DNA of 64,000 nucleotides from Streptomyces sp. NBC_01669 (GTDB lineage: Bacteria; Actinomycetota; Actinomycetes; Streptomycetales; Streptomycetaceae), in contig NZ_JAPEQG010000002.1 in assembly GCF_026339735.1 (NCBI RefSeq), positions 1,116,001 to 1,180,000 of the forward strand, written 5' to 3'. Shown piece after piece: positions 44,801 through 53,107 of the stretch. Made by a program: the position numbers and the translations under genes. The notes under the pieces are model-generated. The model was given only the letters and a program-made list of their open reading frames with translations, did not search any database and was not told where the DNA came from. Numbering within the stretch: position 1 is the stretch's first letter; each line of letters opens with the position of its first letter.

Positions 44801-45969
44801 GGGACAAACCGCTCCGCGGTGAGGGCGGGCCGGTTGACGTAGCCGATCGCCACGCCCGGGCCCCCGATGCAGATTTCCCCGGGCTCCCCTGCCGGAACGG
44901 CGCGAAGCGATTCGTCCAGGATATAGAGCCGGTACGTGGGCAGCGGGGTACCGATGGTGACCGGCCGGTGCGGCACGGGTTCGCTGCAGCTAGCAGTCAC
45001 CGTCGTCTCGGTCGGACCGTACGCGTTAAGAATGCGTACGCTGGGGCGCCACCAGCGGCGCACCAGGTCGGCGGGGCACGCCTCGCCGCTCAGGAGCAAG
45101 GTGCGCAGACGCGGCAGCTCCGGCTCGAGAGTCGCCAGCAGGGTGGGCACGCAGCACAGCACGGTGATACCGCGCTCGGCCAGGAACGCGGTGAGGTCCG
45201 GGCCCGCGATCCGGCCTCCGGCCGGCCCCGCGACCAGCGTCGCCCCCGCGATCCAAGCCGGCCAGATCTCCTCCAACGCGAAGTCGAAGGCGATCGACAG
45301 GCCCTGATAGACCCGGTCCTGACCGGTCACGCGGTAGAACGGCGTGACCACCCGCAGGAAGTTCACGATGCTCGCGTGCGAGACCGCCACGCCCTTGGGC
45401 CGTCCGGTGGTGCCCGATGTGTAGATGACGTAGCACGGAGAGGAGGGGGCGATCTCGACACCGGGCCGACCGGCCGGCAGCGCGGCCAGCCGATCGACCA
45501 CGCGGTCCACCTCCAGCACCGCGCACGGCAGGTGCAGGGTCCGGTCGGACAAGGATGACGACGTCACGAAGTCGCGCAGCCCTGCGTCCCGAACGATGAA
45601 CTCCAGTCGGTCGGCCGGGAACGCCGGATCCAGTGGCACATAGCTCGCCCCCGACTTGATCACGCCGAGCAGCGCCACATAGGAGTCCAGGGACCGGTCG
45701 AGCAGAATGCCCACGCCGTCGCCCGGCCCCACCCCTCGCGCCAGGAGCAACCGGGCCAGCCGATTCGCCCGCCGGTCGAGCTCGGCGTAGGAGAGCCGTT
45801 CCGCACCGCACTCCACGGCGGTGCACTCCGGGCCCCTGTCGCATGCGCGCTCGAAGCACTCGTTCAGGAGTCGCACATCGGACCAGAACTGATTACTTGC
45901 CTCTGGGGGCCCTTCCTGTACGGCGGCACAGGCCTCGTCGGGCGGTGGCAGTTCCCTCTGTCCTGTCAT
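41818..45969 (-). CDS. Polylysine-synthetase-type NRPS, predicted poly-amino-acid synthetase
   Basis: A 1383-residue membrane NRPS with the architecture of epsilon-polylysine synthetase (Pls). Adenylation domain (about 35-525): YVIYTSGTTGRPKGV, FDFALEEIW, NAYGPTETT, YRTGDRG, KIRGYRIELAEIEE and the A10 Lys region LLAADKVDRAALP. Carrier domain with phosphopantetheine Ser in FFCDLGGHSMTAARL (about 578). Then six hydrophobic segments in pairs separating three tandem soluble domains with hexapeptide-like repeats (IGSGCFVGTNSVVLPG, IGRRSFVGNGALVPG, VDDGASIGLRSVVLY). No condensation or thioesterase domain. ATG 45969 is preferred (GGGAG upstream). Context points to diaminobutyrate as substrate. Confidence 0.9.
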   Translation of the reverse strand: MTGQRELPPPDEACAAVQEGPPEASNQFWSDVRLLNECFERACDRGPECTAVECGAERLSYAELDRRANRLARLLLARGVGPGDGVGILLDRSLDSYVALLGVIKSGASYVPLDPAFPADRLEFIVRDAGLRDFVTSSSLSDRTLHLPCAVLEVDRVVDRLAALPAGRPGVEIAPSSPCYVIYTSGTTGRPKGVAVSHASIVNFLRVVTPFYRVTGQDRVYQGLSIAFDFALEEIWPAWIAGATLVAGPAGGRIAGPDLTAFLAERGITVLCCVPTLLATLEPELPRLRTLLLSGEACPADLVRRWWRPSVRILNAYGPTETTVTASCSEPVPHRPVTIGTPLPTYRLYILDESLRAVPAGEPGEICIGGPGVAIGYVNRPALTAERFVPNPVARDRVAAPRVYRTGDRGRRTTTGEIEYLGRVDTQVKIRGYRIELAEIEEVLREDDAVENAVVTPLEHDGSAEDLVGYVTLAATPDTVSEADLRERLRIRLQGRLPGYMVPAHLEVLSAFPLLAADKVDRAALPAPVSPPLTRRSRPRAAPATPLEQRLAGLWSDVLGCDGISVTEDFFCDLGGHSMTAARLVSRMRQDPQLRDVAMGDLYAHPTLRGLASCIEALATEPQAGPPATTEAAPAPLNHSTTRVMACGVAQLAGLYAWLFLPGLAMTVLFYRMFRSGHTRVPASTAGVLDHLVRLPVPAITLLEIGWLAITLLVLPLPVSRLLMAGVGPGRYPLWGVTYWRFWMQSKVLALTPLRLLAGSPLLAVCLRLLGAQIGSHCHLQAMLAPPSLLRIGAGTSIGYGARLQTYTVESGRLRLGTIRIGSGCFVGTNSVVLPGAVIGDGASVGEQSLVPEDCVVPPGEHWAGSPATRQDTVPALLRDLEARADHEPWPARVLAGYGAGALLLVLGPMVIFGSASALVEYTAWRYGLVWALAAAAAAGPLVPLATCLFALVTKRIVMPAAPHAGIHHERSAFGVRKWISDGLMLISLTMTQALYSTLYLVPFLRAMGARTGRWAEVATVNFVDPDMLVVGEGSFLADVSVVGPAIFHRGRIALAPAQIGRRSFVGNGALVPGSCRLGDNSLLGVHSLAPTRPMDPETTWLGSPAIFLPRREASQAFPAKLTYTPSRGLVAARLAIEYFRITLPATVSALSVLGVLFAALHMVGSLSPAVVVILGPALLLGAGLGCTVAAVAVKWAVVGPYRPRVEPLWSIWVRRTELVTGLYENLVVPVMVSLLTGTPWMGTVMRMFGARIGRRVWIATTFMTEFDLVHVGDDAAVGEFTSLQTHLFEDRVMKMDRVTVDDGASIGLRSVVLYDARVGAGARLDALSLVMKGECLPDGTRWRGIPAAPRHDRASTTSTAQDRDPGPGHPSQLSAFSQGGPA

Positions 45970-46207
45970 CGCTACCGTCTCCCTCTGCAGCGAACCGCTC
46001 CCGGGTTGCTGTCCGGTAAGACCGCGACGTGGCGATCCCCGATCACGGGACCCTGCCGACATCAATCACGCTATCGAGCACCTGGTTAGCGTCCGCTGTG
46101 GGGAGGGTTAGGCCACGGTTAAAGCGTGCGTTTGAGCGTCCGCACTTCAACGTCGGCGAGGTCGCAATCATCGACAAGCGCCGCCTGCCAAGCGCGGGTG
46201 CCTGCGG

Positions 46208-47512
46208 TCAGGTCAGGTCAGGGCCTGAGTTCTGCGGGTTCGGCCGGGGGATGAGCCAGGTGAAGCAGGGACGCGGGGCCCGGCGGGAGACAAACAGCCG
46301 CCCCCCTTCGGCCTCCACCAGGGATCGGGCGAGCGTCAGCCCGAGGCCGTGCTCTTCGCCCGCCGGGCGGCGGGCGAAGACGTCCTGGCCTTCGGGCAGC
46401 CCCGGGCCCTGGTCTTCGACATCGACGGCCAGGACCTCGCTGGCGTCCCTGGCCCGCACGGTCACCTCTCCCCGGCCGTGGGACGCGGCGTTGGCGATCA
46501 GCACATCGAGTACCTGGCAAGCGGCTTGCCGGGAACCGACGGCCGGCGGCAGGTCGTCCTCGACCACCACCCGCAGCCGACGGCCCGCCACCGCGAGATC
46601 GTCCCACCATCGCCTTCGGGCTTCCGTGAGCAGAGCCGCTACATCCAGCAAGGTTCGCTCCGGTACGTCGCGCGCCAGGGCCAGCAGGTCGTCCACGATC
46701 GTCGTCATATGGTCCAGCGACTCCAGCGCTGCACGCATCGCTGCGTGCGGGTCGGAGGGTGGACTGACGGTGAGTTCGCTCTCCAGCTCCAGGCGCGTAC
46801 GGGCCAGCGCGGTGCGCAACTGGTGGGATGCATCGGCGCTGAAGGCCCGCTCCCGCTGCAGCAGCCGGTCAAGCCGGTCAGCGGCACGGTTCAAGGCGAT
46901 GGCAACCGCGTCGGCCTCCGGCAGCCCGCAGGTGGCGGCCCGCGCGGTCAGTTCACCGTTCTCCAGTCGCCGCGCGGTCGCCGCCAGCGCCTCGAACGGC
47001 TGCGCCAGTCTCCTGCTGGACCGCACGGACACCAGGGCCGCGGCGCCGACGGCCAAGGCTCCGAGCCCTCCCATGGCAAGCCAGGTGAGCGCCGAACGGC
47101 GCCACGCCCACGCGCCGCTACGGCTGACCTGAACCGCACCGCGCACACGCTTGGCGGACCCCACCGGCACCGCCACGACCAGGTTCCCGCCGACCTGGCG
47201 GGACTGCGCGGAGCCCGCCAGGGCAGTCCGTACAGCGGCATCACCATTCGCCGGCCCCGAACCGGTCACCAGACGTGCTCTGGTGTCGTACACCGCCAGC
47301 CGCGTGCCGGACCGCAGACGCGGCAACTCACGCGGGTCGAGCTCCCGAACCTGCGTGGGGAGGGTCAGCGCGGCACGGTCGGCAGCCCGCTCCAGCTCAC
47401 GGATCTCGTCCTGCCGGTACAGGCGCAGCACCGCCACGGCCAGCGGCACGGCGAACAGCAACAGCGCGCACAGCACCGCGACGACCGTGGCCCGCAGGAT
47501 GCGGAGGCGCAC
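46208..47512 (-). CDS. Sensor histidine kinase upstream of polymer operon
   Basis: A 434-residue membrane kinase. TM1 (about 8-28, VVAVLCALLLFAVPLAVAVL), extracytoplasmic sensor of about 110 residues, TM2 (about 145-165), HAMP (SSRRLAQPFEALAATARRLE), H-box FSADASHQLRTALARTRLEL, N-region VLDVLIANAASHG, and G boxes VEDQGPGLPEG and GLGLTLARSLVEAEGG. GTG 47512 starts 1 nt after the response regulator stop. It reads in the same direction as the synthetase, 239 nt upstream of its chosen start; it may control the cluster. Confidence 0.92.
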   Translation of the reverse strand: MRLRILRATVVAVLCALLLFAVPLAVAVLRLYRQDEIRELERAADRAALTLPTQVRELDPRELPRLRSGTRLAVYDTRARLVTGSGPANGDAAVRTALAGSAQSRQVGGNLVVAVPVGSAKRVRGAVQVSRSGAWAWRRSALTWLAMGGLGALAVGAAALVSVRSSRRLAQPFEALAATARRLENGELTARAATCGLPEADAVAIALNRAADRLDRLLQRERAFSADASHQLRTALARTRLELESELTVSPPSDPHAAMRAALESLDHMTTIVDDLLALARDVPERTLLDVAALLTEARRRWWDDLAVAGRRLRVVVEDDLPPAVGSRQAACQVLDVLIANAASHGRGEVTVRARDASEVLAVDVEDQGPGLPEGQDVFARRPAGEEHGLGLTLARSLVEAEGGRLFVSRRAPRPCFTWLIPRPNPQNSGPDLT

Positions 47513-47513
47513 C

Positions 47514-48200
47514 TCAGGCGTCCGACGGGGGCTCGAGGCGGTACCCGAAGTGCCGCAGCGTAGTGATGTGCACCAGGTCCCCCAGCTTGCGGCGCAGCGC
47601 CGCGACGTGCACGTCCAGGGTCTTGGTCGAGCCGAACCAGTTCTCGTCCCAGACCCGGCTCATCAGTTCCTCCCTGCTTACCGCCTGTCCCGATGCCGCC
47701 GCGAGCACGGCCAGCAGGTCGAACTCCTTCGGCCGCAGCTCCACCTCGCCCTCGGGCGTCAGGCACCGCCGCGCCGCGCGGTCGATCACCAGCCGCCCAT
47801 ACCCGAGGCTCGCCGCTTCCGCCGCGTCGCCGCTGTCCGCCGCCCGTCGCAGGTGCGCAGTCACCCGCGCCACGAGCTCGGCGAGTCGGAACGGCTTGGT
47901 GAGGTAGTCGTCGGCGCCCGACTCCAGCGCCTGGATGACGTCCAATTCCCCGGTGCGGGCCGTCAGCACCACCAGCACCGCGCCCGGCAGCCGGTCCCGC
48001 AGCCGCTGGCACAGCTCGAAGCCGTCTACGTCCGGCAGCCCCAGGTCGAGCAGCAGCAGGTCGACGCCGCCATCGGCGGCCCTGGCCAGAGCTGCCGCGC
48101 CGTCCTGGCACCAGTTGCTGTCATGTCCGACATTGCGCAGCGAGGCCGCAAGCTTGGGTCCGATAGAGGCGTCGTCCTCCACGATCACGATGTGCGCCAC
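47514..48200 (-). CDS. OmpR-type response regulator
   Basis: A 228-residue two-domain regulator. Receiver: HIVIVEDDASIGPKLAASLR, phospho-Asp in LLLLDLGLPDVDGFELCQRL, ALESGADDYLTKPFRLAEL. Winged helix: ELRPKEFDLLAVLAAASGQA, STKTLDVHVAALRRKLGD, HFGYRLEPP. GTG 48200 begins at AHIVIVEDD. In-frame GTGs a few codons upstream (48209, 48218) are possible. It is co-transcribed with the kinase. Confidence 0.92.
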   Translation of the reverse strand: MAHIVIVEDDASIGPKLAASLRNVGHDSNWCQDGAAALARAADGGVDLLLLDLGLPDVDGFELCQRLRDRLPGAVLVVLTARTGELDVIQALESGADDYLTKPFRLAELVARVTAHLRRAADSGDAAEAASLGYGRLVIDRAARRCLTPEGEVELRPKEFDLLAVLAAASGQAVSREELMSRVWDENWFGSTKTLDVHVAALRRKLGDLVHITTLRHFGYRLEPPSDA

Positions 48201-48418
48201 ACCACGAACGCTAACCACACAATCACTCACTGACCACTTACCAACCCGCCTGCGCTCGCGTCGCGAACTCCAGCGCCACACGGATGTCCGAGTTCCCGGC
48301 ATTTCTGCTGCGCGTGCAGTGCGGACCGTTCCTAACCAGTGCGCATGAGTGAGTCCTGGACCCACTGTTGCGTACTGGGCGCATCCCGAACGGTGTTGGA
48401 TGCGCTGGGTTCCCGCTT

Positions 48419-49962
48419 TCACTTCCCGCTCGGGGGCACGCCTCTCGGGGCGTGGTCCGTTGTGGGTGGGCGGGTTCCCTTACGCCCCCGGGCGCCTGGT
48501 CCGGCCTGGACGGTCCGATGCCCCGCACGATTACTCCGGTCGTGTGGGGGCGGCGCCGTCCGACGCCGGACCGGGTGCCCGAGGGCGCGTCGTCCGATCG
48601 CGATACCGGCGGCATCGTGACGAGACATGGTGCGGTGGGGAGTGACCAGCGGTTTCTGCCAGTGCTGGCCACCCCACAGGGAGGTGTAGGCGGGATCGAC
48701 CGCGACAATGCTCAGGCCCTGTTCGGCGGCCATCGACACCAGCCGGGCCTTCAGTTTCCCGGTCGGGATGCCGGAGATGAGCTGCCGGAACCTCTTGCGG
48801 CGGCCGTGTTTCTCGCGGGTCTTCTCGGCGGTGAAGTCGAGGTTCTCGATGCCGATCGCGGCGACCCCGGCCCGCACCGCCCAGTTGATCAGGCGGGTCA
48901 GGGCGTGGCGGATCTGCGCGTCACGGTGAGCGGCGGTGCCGGTCAGGTCGTAGGGGAAGCGGTGCGGTCCGCCGACCGGGTTGCCGTGCCGGTCGAGGCG
49001 GTAGGCGGCGAAGTGGTCGGCGTTGGTGTCGACGCCGATCATGCCCCGGGCGCGGGCGGTCTCCAACGGGACGGTCCGGACGGCGGGGCGTTGCCAGGAT
49101 GCGGTGAGGTACCAGCGGCCGCGGTCCACGTTCAGGTGGATGCGGTAGGCGACGGCCCGGTGCGCGGTGATGCGGTCGGCCCACTCCGCGCCCCGGTGCG
49201 CGAACGCCACGGTGGAGGCGAGGGTGTACCGGCCGTGCCGGGCGTTGGCCAGGTGCGCGAGCGGGGCAGGCAGTCTGATGCTGACCTCGCCGTCCGGGGT
49301 GACGCGGATCGTCTCGTTCCCGAACCGTTTGCCCGACTCGCCGTCGGCGGCAAGAAACCAGCGTTCCGCCTCCCACCGTTGCCGCCACTGGTCTTCGGTG
49401 AGCTGGGCCTGGGCGAGGTGGTGGCGGGTGTTCAGGAGACGCTTGCCGCCCCGCACCACCCGCACCCGTCCGGCCCGCCACTCGGCAACAGCCGCCGTGT
49501 GCCGGTCTTCCAGTGCCGCGAGACGGCGGGACTTGTGGAACCACTCGTTCTTCGACCGGTAGCCGCCCGCGGCCCGCTTCGTTCCGGGCGCCCCGACCGG
49601 GAGGGACAGGCGGTGCCGCAGCGTCCTGATCCCGGCCGCCAGATTCTGGATGTGCGCCGCCTGGCAACGGCGCGCGAGCGCCCACTGATCGTGCGTGGCC
49701 TTGGTGATCGCACCCGCGATCCGCGACGACGACACCCCGGTCAGCTCCCGCTTACGCGCCGCCCACGTGTCCGCACCGTGCTCCAGACCATCCGCACAAC
49801 GAGCCTTGAGATCACGCGAGCTCAGACGGCCCTGGTGCTCACCGACCGCACGCAGGACTCTCTCGTCCTGGGGGTGAGGTGCTTGAGCCGGTCCCGGATC
49901 GCCACCCCGCGAGGCCCGGGCACCACGAAGGAGGCCGTCAGCTTCCGCAGACCACCCACCAC
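48419..49962 (-). pseudogene. TnpB-related protein lacking zinc ribbon, one frameshift
   Basis: A RuvC-fold TnpB relative. GTG 49962 region: GGLRKLTASFVVPGPRGVAI, RDRLKHLTP. The frame is lost at a run of five Gs (49870-49874; one more base restores QDERVLRAVGEHQGRLSSRD) and continues to 48419. RuvC residues: MIGVDTNADHFAAYRLDRHG, AIGIENLDFTAEKTREKHGR, and SRHDAAGIAIGRRALG. The place of the CxxCG ribbon is VDPAYTSLWGGQHWQKPL with no cysteines. There is no tnpA partner. The frameshift may be a sequencing error. Confidence 0.75.
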
Positions 49963-50108
49963 ATCACCCCCCTCCCAGGCCGGACACCTGCCACCAGACC
50001 CAACGAGCAGCAGCCGCCAAGGTCACCCATTCGGCCCCAGAAACCCCGTTCCCACTCCCGCGAATGCACCGCCAGGACTCACTCCCGCACACCACCACTC
50101 ACTTCGGC

Positions 50109-50489
50109 TCAGCAAACCGACAGCAGTCCGCAACCCCCGTCCTGGCTATCCCCCCCACGCTGCGCTGCGTGAGGACGACGGCGCTTGCACCGCTGGCTGC
50201 TCGAACTGAAGAAGGCCGCGGGCTGCCAGAAACGGTCACGCTCCATCCCCAGTTCCTTGTTCTCCCTCTTCGACGCCGCGTTCTCCGCCGTCAGCCGCGC
50301 GATCAACGCGTCCCTGTCCTCCGCGGTCGCCCTCCCGGCCCGCTTCGCCCGCGAGACCCAGCTCGCCAGCGTCGCCTCATTTATCCCCAGGTCCTCCGCG
50401 ACCTCGGGGACCGACTTCCCGGTCTCCGTCACGATGCGTACCGCCCCCTCACGAAACTCCACCGTGAACACTCGACGCTTCTCCGCCAT
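50109..50489 (-). pseudogene. IS3-family OrfA-type transposase fragment
   Basis: ATG 50489: AEKRRVFTVEFREGAVRIVT, SVPEVAEDLGINEATLASWV, then the coil DALIARLTAENAASKRENKE and LGMERD. After this the sequence departs from the family (FWQPAAFFSSSSQRC) and no OrfB follows, so the element is truncated. Confidence 0.75.
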
Positions 50490-50625
50490 GACAACCAACA
50501 CCCCCTGCTGTCACGGACTCCACACTACGAGGGGAACCTCAGGTGACGTATCCTCACGCCACCTGCCAAGTCCGCGGCCGGGGGGATTCACACGGCCGGG
50601 GCCGGCTCGACACATTGGGGATTCA

Positions 50626-51393
50626 TTGCGCGCAACATCCATCGGCGCCGTACTCACCGGCGCCCTGGTCCTTTCCGCCTCCGCTGTCACCGCTCCGACC
50701 GCGTACGCCGCGGAGACCGGAGTGGTGATCCAGAAGGTGTCCGTGAACGGCGGCAAGCCCATCGTCCTCGGCACCTCCCAGACCGAGTCGTTCACCATCT
50801 CGGTGACGGCTTCGGACGACTCGGGGATCAGCAGCAAGCTCGCGTTCTTCCAGATCAAGCGCGAGGTCGGGGACAACTACTGGTCGTACCACGGCACCCC
50901 GACGTGCACCGCGAGCAGCACCACCACCTCCACCTGCAAGCTCACCTTCAAGCTCGACTCGGGCTGGGGCGTGCCCCGCAACACCCTCGCGGGGCCGTGG
51001 AAGGTGGTCGTCCAGCTCCAGTCCAAGGACGGCGATCTCTACAACAACGGCGGCGACATCACCCACCCGGTCCTGCGCCGCGGCAAGCTCAGCGTCGACG
51101 CCGGGCCCGAGCCGGTGACCAAGGGCAAGTCGCTCAAGGTCACGGGCAAGCTGACCCGCGCCAACTGGGACAAGCGCACCTACGCGGGCTACACCAACCA
51201 GCCCGTGAAGCTGCAGTTCCGCAAGGCGGGCACCAGCACCTACACGACCGTCAAGACGGTCAACACCAACTCGACGGGCAACCTGTCGACGACGGTCACG
51301 GCCTCGGCCGACGGTTACTGGCGCTGGTCCTTCGCGGGCACCTCCACCACGTCGGCGGTCAACGCCACGGGCGACTACGTCGACGTGCGCTGA
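50626..51393 (+). CDS. Secreted protein with Ig-like repeat region
   Basis: A 255-residue exported protein. TTG 50626 is chosen because GGGGATTCA lies just upstream and a full signal peptide follows (RATSIGAVLTGALVLSASAV, cleavage after TAYA). The mature part is Ser/Thr-rich and beta-strand-like: SFTISVTASDDSGISSKLAF, GPWKVVVQLQSKDGDLYNN, then GKSLKVTGKLTRANW and PVKLQFRKAGTSTYTTVKTV, resembling bacterial Ig-like or Big-type modules. Two Cys (about 91 and 102) could pair. No enzyme motif is seen. Followed by a strong terminator. Confidence 0.75.
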   Translation: MRATSIGAVLTGALVLSASAVTAPTAYAAETGVVIQKVSVNGGKPIVLGTSQTESFTISVTASDDSGISSKLAFFQIKREVGDNYWSYHGTPTCTASSTTTSTCKLTFKLDSGWGVPRNTLAGPWKVVVQLQSKDGDLYNNGGDITHPVLRRGKLSVDAGPEPVTKGKSLKVTGKLTRANWDKRTYAGYTNQPVKLQFRKAGTSTYTTVKTVNTNSTGNLSTTVTASADGYWRWSFAGTSTTSAVNATGDYVDVR

Positions 51394-51407
51394 CAACCCG
51401 GCACCGC

Positions 51408-51444
51408 CCGGTCCGCTCGGCCCGCCCCGGGCCGGGCGGACCGG
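51408..51444 (+). terminator. Hairpin terminator after secreted protein gene
   Basis: CCGGTCCGC, one mismatch, CGGCCC, a 5-nt loop, then the complement. The 16-position stem has one mismatch and begins 14 nt after the stop. No U tract. Confidence 0.75.
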
Positions 51445-51471
51445 CCGGGCCATCTTGCTCCACTGAGGCCG

Positions 51472-51690
51472 TCATGGCGCCTGCTCCGATTCACGGGCAG
51501 CGCACGCCGCCGCGTCCGAGCAAGCCCGGGGGAACCAGCTGTAGGCGGCGCCGCCCTCGGGCTGAGCCCGCTTCTCGCCGAGATCCCTGTCCGAGCCCAC
51601 AGTGAGAGGCTCCTTGCACCAGACGCAGGACCACCCACGCTGCTGCTGTTCCGTCAGGTCACTGACTGGCGGTAGGTCTCTCACGGTCAT
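51472..51690 (-). CDS. Small Cys-containing hypothetical protein
   Basis: A 72-residue protein: TVRDLPPVSDLTEQQQRGWS, then CVWCKEPLTVGSDRDLG and AYSWFPRACSDAAACA. The CxxC and later cysteines suggest a small zinc-binding fold found as a stand-alone protein in streptomycetes. ATG 51690 is used because upstream residues look like leader. Its function is unknown. Confidence 0.6.
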   Translation of the reverse strand: MTVRDLPPVSDLTEQQQRGWSCVWCKEPLTVGSDRDLGEKRAQPEGGAAYSWFPRACSDAAACAARESEQAP

Positions 51691-51795
51691 GGCGTCCCCG
51701 GCTCTTCGTTGATCAGATGAGACCAGCGTGACGGGCTGGGAAGGGCTCAACGCTCACGAATCTGTGAGCGTTGGCAGGTCAGGGTGTGAGTGCGG

Positions 51796-52980
51796 CTACA
51801 GGCCGATCCAGGCGGCCAAGTGTCCGAGGGTGTCTGGGGTGCGGCGCGAGATGTGCACCAGGCCCTTGATGGTCTCGCGGGCGCCCGGGTGGTAGCGCGT
51901 CTGCTCGGGGGCTGTGTGCCGGGCGTCGACGATGCTGCTCAGCGCCGCCTCCGTGCGCCCGGTCTCCATCTCCGACCTGGCCTTGTCGATGAGGAAGTGG
52001 GCGCGGCGGGAGGTGGCCAGAGCCGTCGGCAGGGTGATCTTCCGGGCTTGGTTCAGGGCTTCGTCGTACTGCCGCATTTCGACGGCCGCGGACATTCTGT
52101 GGAGTGCGACGTTCGTCGGACCGAAGCTCAGCCAGTGGACTTCGGAGGCGTCGCCGGTCTGCTTGGCACAGCGCTTCGCTTCGGCGATGTGGGTGTCCAC
52201 GGCATCCTGCTGGTCGGCGCGGGCGGCGATCACAGACGCTCCGAGGTGGAGTTGCCCGGTAACTGCCACGGCTTCGCGGGTCTGCTCTGCACCGCCGACG
52301 ATGCCGTGGCCGACTGCCACGAGACGCTGGCCGATCCGGTACTCCCCCTCCCGGAAATAGGCCAACGCACGCATGTACTGGCGGACCGCGGCCAGGCACG
52401 GGTCGGATGCACGCTGCGCCGCCCAGCCCATGCGGTCGAGGGCTACCGCAGACAGGTCGTAGTAGCCCAGCTTCACACTGATGTCGTGGGCGGTCCGGTA
52501 CGTGGAGGCGAGGGCCTGCCACAGCTCCGTCGACGGGGTACGCCAAGCTGCGGTGGTCAGCTCGGCGATCGTCCCCGGCAGGGCCTTGGCCGCCTTGCGC
52601 AGGCGTGTGGCGCGTACCTGCTCGCACAGTTGGCCGGCGGCGGCCACGAGTTCGGCGGCCGGCTGCTCAGGGATGGCGTCGTCCGCCCCCAGGTCGTAGA
52701 GGTCGAGGGCTTCCCGGATGGGGCGTACCAGTTCAGCGAGTCGGTCCTGCTGCAGTTCGGTCACGTAAGGCTGTCCCGTCAGCACGGTGACGTCGACTCT
52801 CAGGGCCTGCGCAACCGCCGCGACGAAGTCGAGGTTCGCGGGTTTGGCGCCGCATTCGACTTGGTTGAGGAGGCTGTACGAGTACGGGATACGGTCCGCG
52901 AGTTGCCTTTGCGTCAGGCGGGCCAGTTTCCGCTGCTCTTTGATTCGGGCACCTGTGGTGTCGTCGTCCAGTCTGGGCAT
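51796..52980 (-). CDS. XRE-family regulator with TPR-like C-terminus
   Basis: A 394-residue regulator. N-terminal HTH_3: ARIKEQRKLARLTQRQLADR, PYSYSLLNQVECGAKPANL (residues 11-60). The rest is helical and repetitive (for example LWQALASTYRTAHDISVKLG, YDEALNQARKITLPTALATS), typical of the large streptomycete XRE/TPR regulators. It is divergent from the flavoprotein at 53108, with which such regulators are usually paired. Target unknown. Confidence 0.88.
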   Translation of the reverse strand: MPRLDDDTTGARIKEQRKLARLTQRQLADRIPYSYSLLNQVECGAKPANLDFVAAVAQALRVDVTVLTGQPYVTELQQDRLAELVRPIREALDLYDLGADDAIPEQPAAELVAAAGQLCEQVRATRLRKAAKALPGTIAELTTAAWRTPSTELWQALASTYRTAHDISVKLGYYDLSAVALDRMGWAAQRASDPCLAAVRQYMRALAYFREGEYRIGQRLVAVGHGIVGGAEQTREAVAVTGQLHLGASVIAARADQQDAVDTHIAEAKRCAKQTGDASEVHWLSFGPTNVALHRMSAAVEMRQYDEALNQARKITLPTALATSRRAHFLIDKARSEMETGRTEAALSSIVDARHTAPEQTRYHPGARETIKGLVHISRRTPDTLGHLAAWIGL

Positions 52981-53107
52981 AGTGGCTCCGTTCCTGACTC
53001 GTCATCCGGACAGTACCCGCGCGCCTGCGCGCTGGACCCCGCATCGCCCCCGATTCGCACGGTTCGGGGCGGTTGCATGTCCAGGGCCCGGCAGGTGGGA
53101 TGGGCGC

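Noticed and set aside
41818..45969. Reading the C-terminal hexapeptide repeats as separate acetyltransferase genes
   Set aside because: One continuous frame without internal starts; the tandem arrangement is the known Pls architecture.
41818..45969. Siderophore NRPS
   Set aside because: Only one A-carrier unit, no condensation domain, no hydroxylase, transporter or iron box seen.
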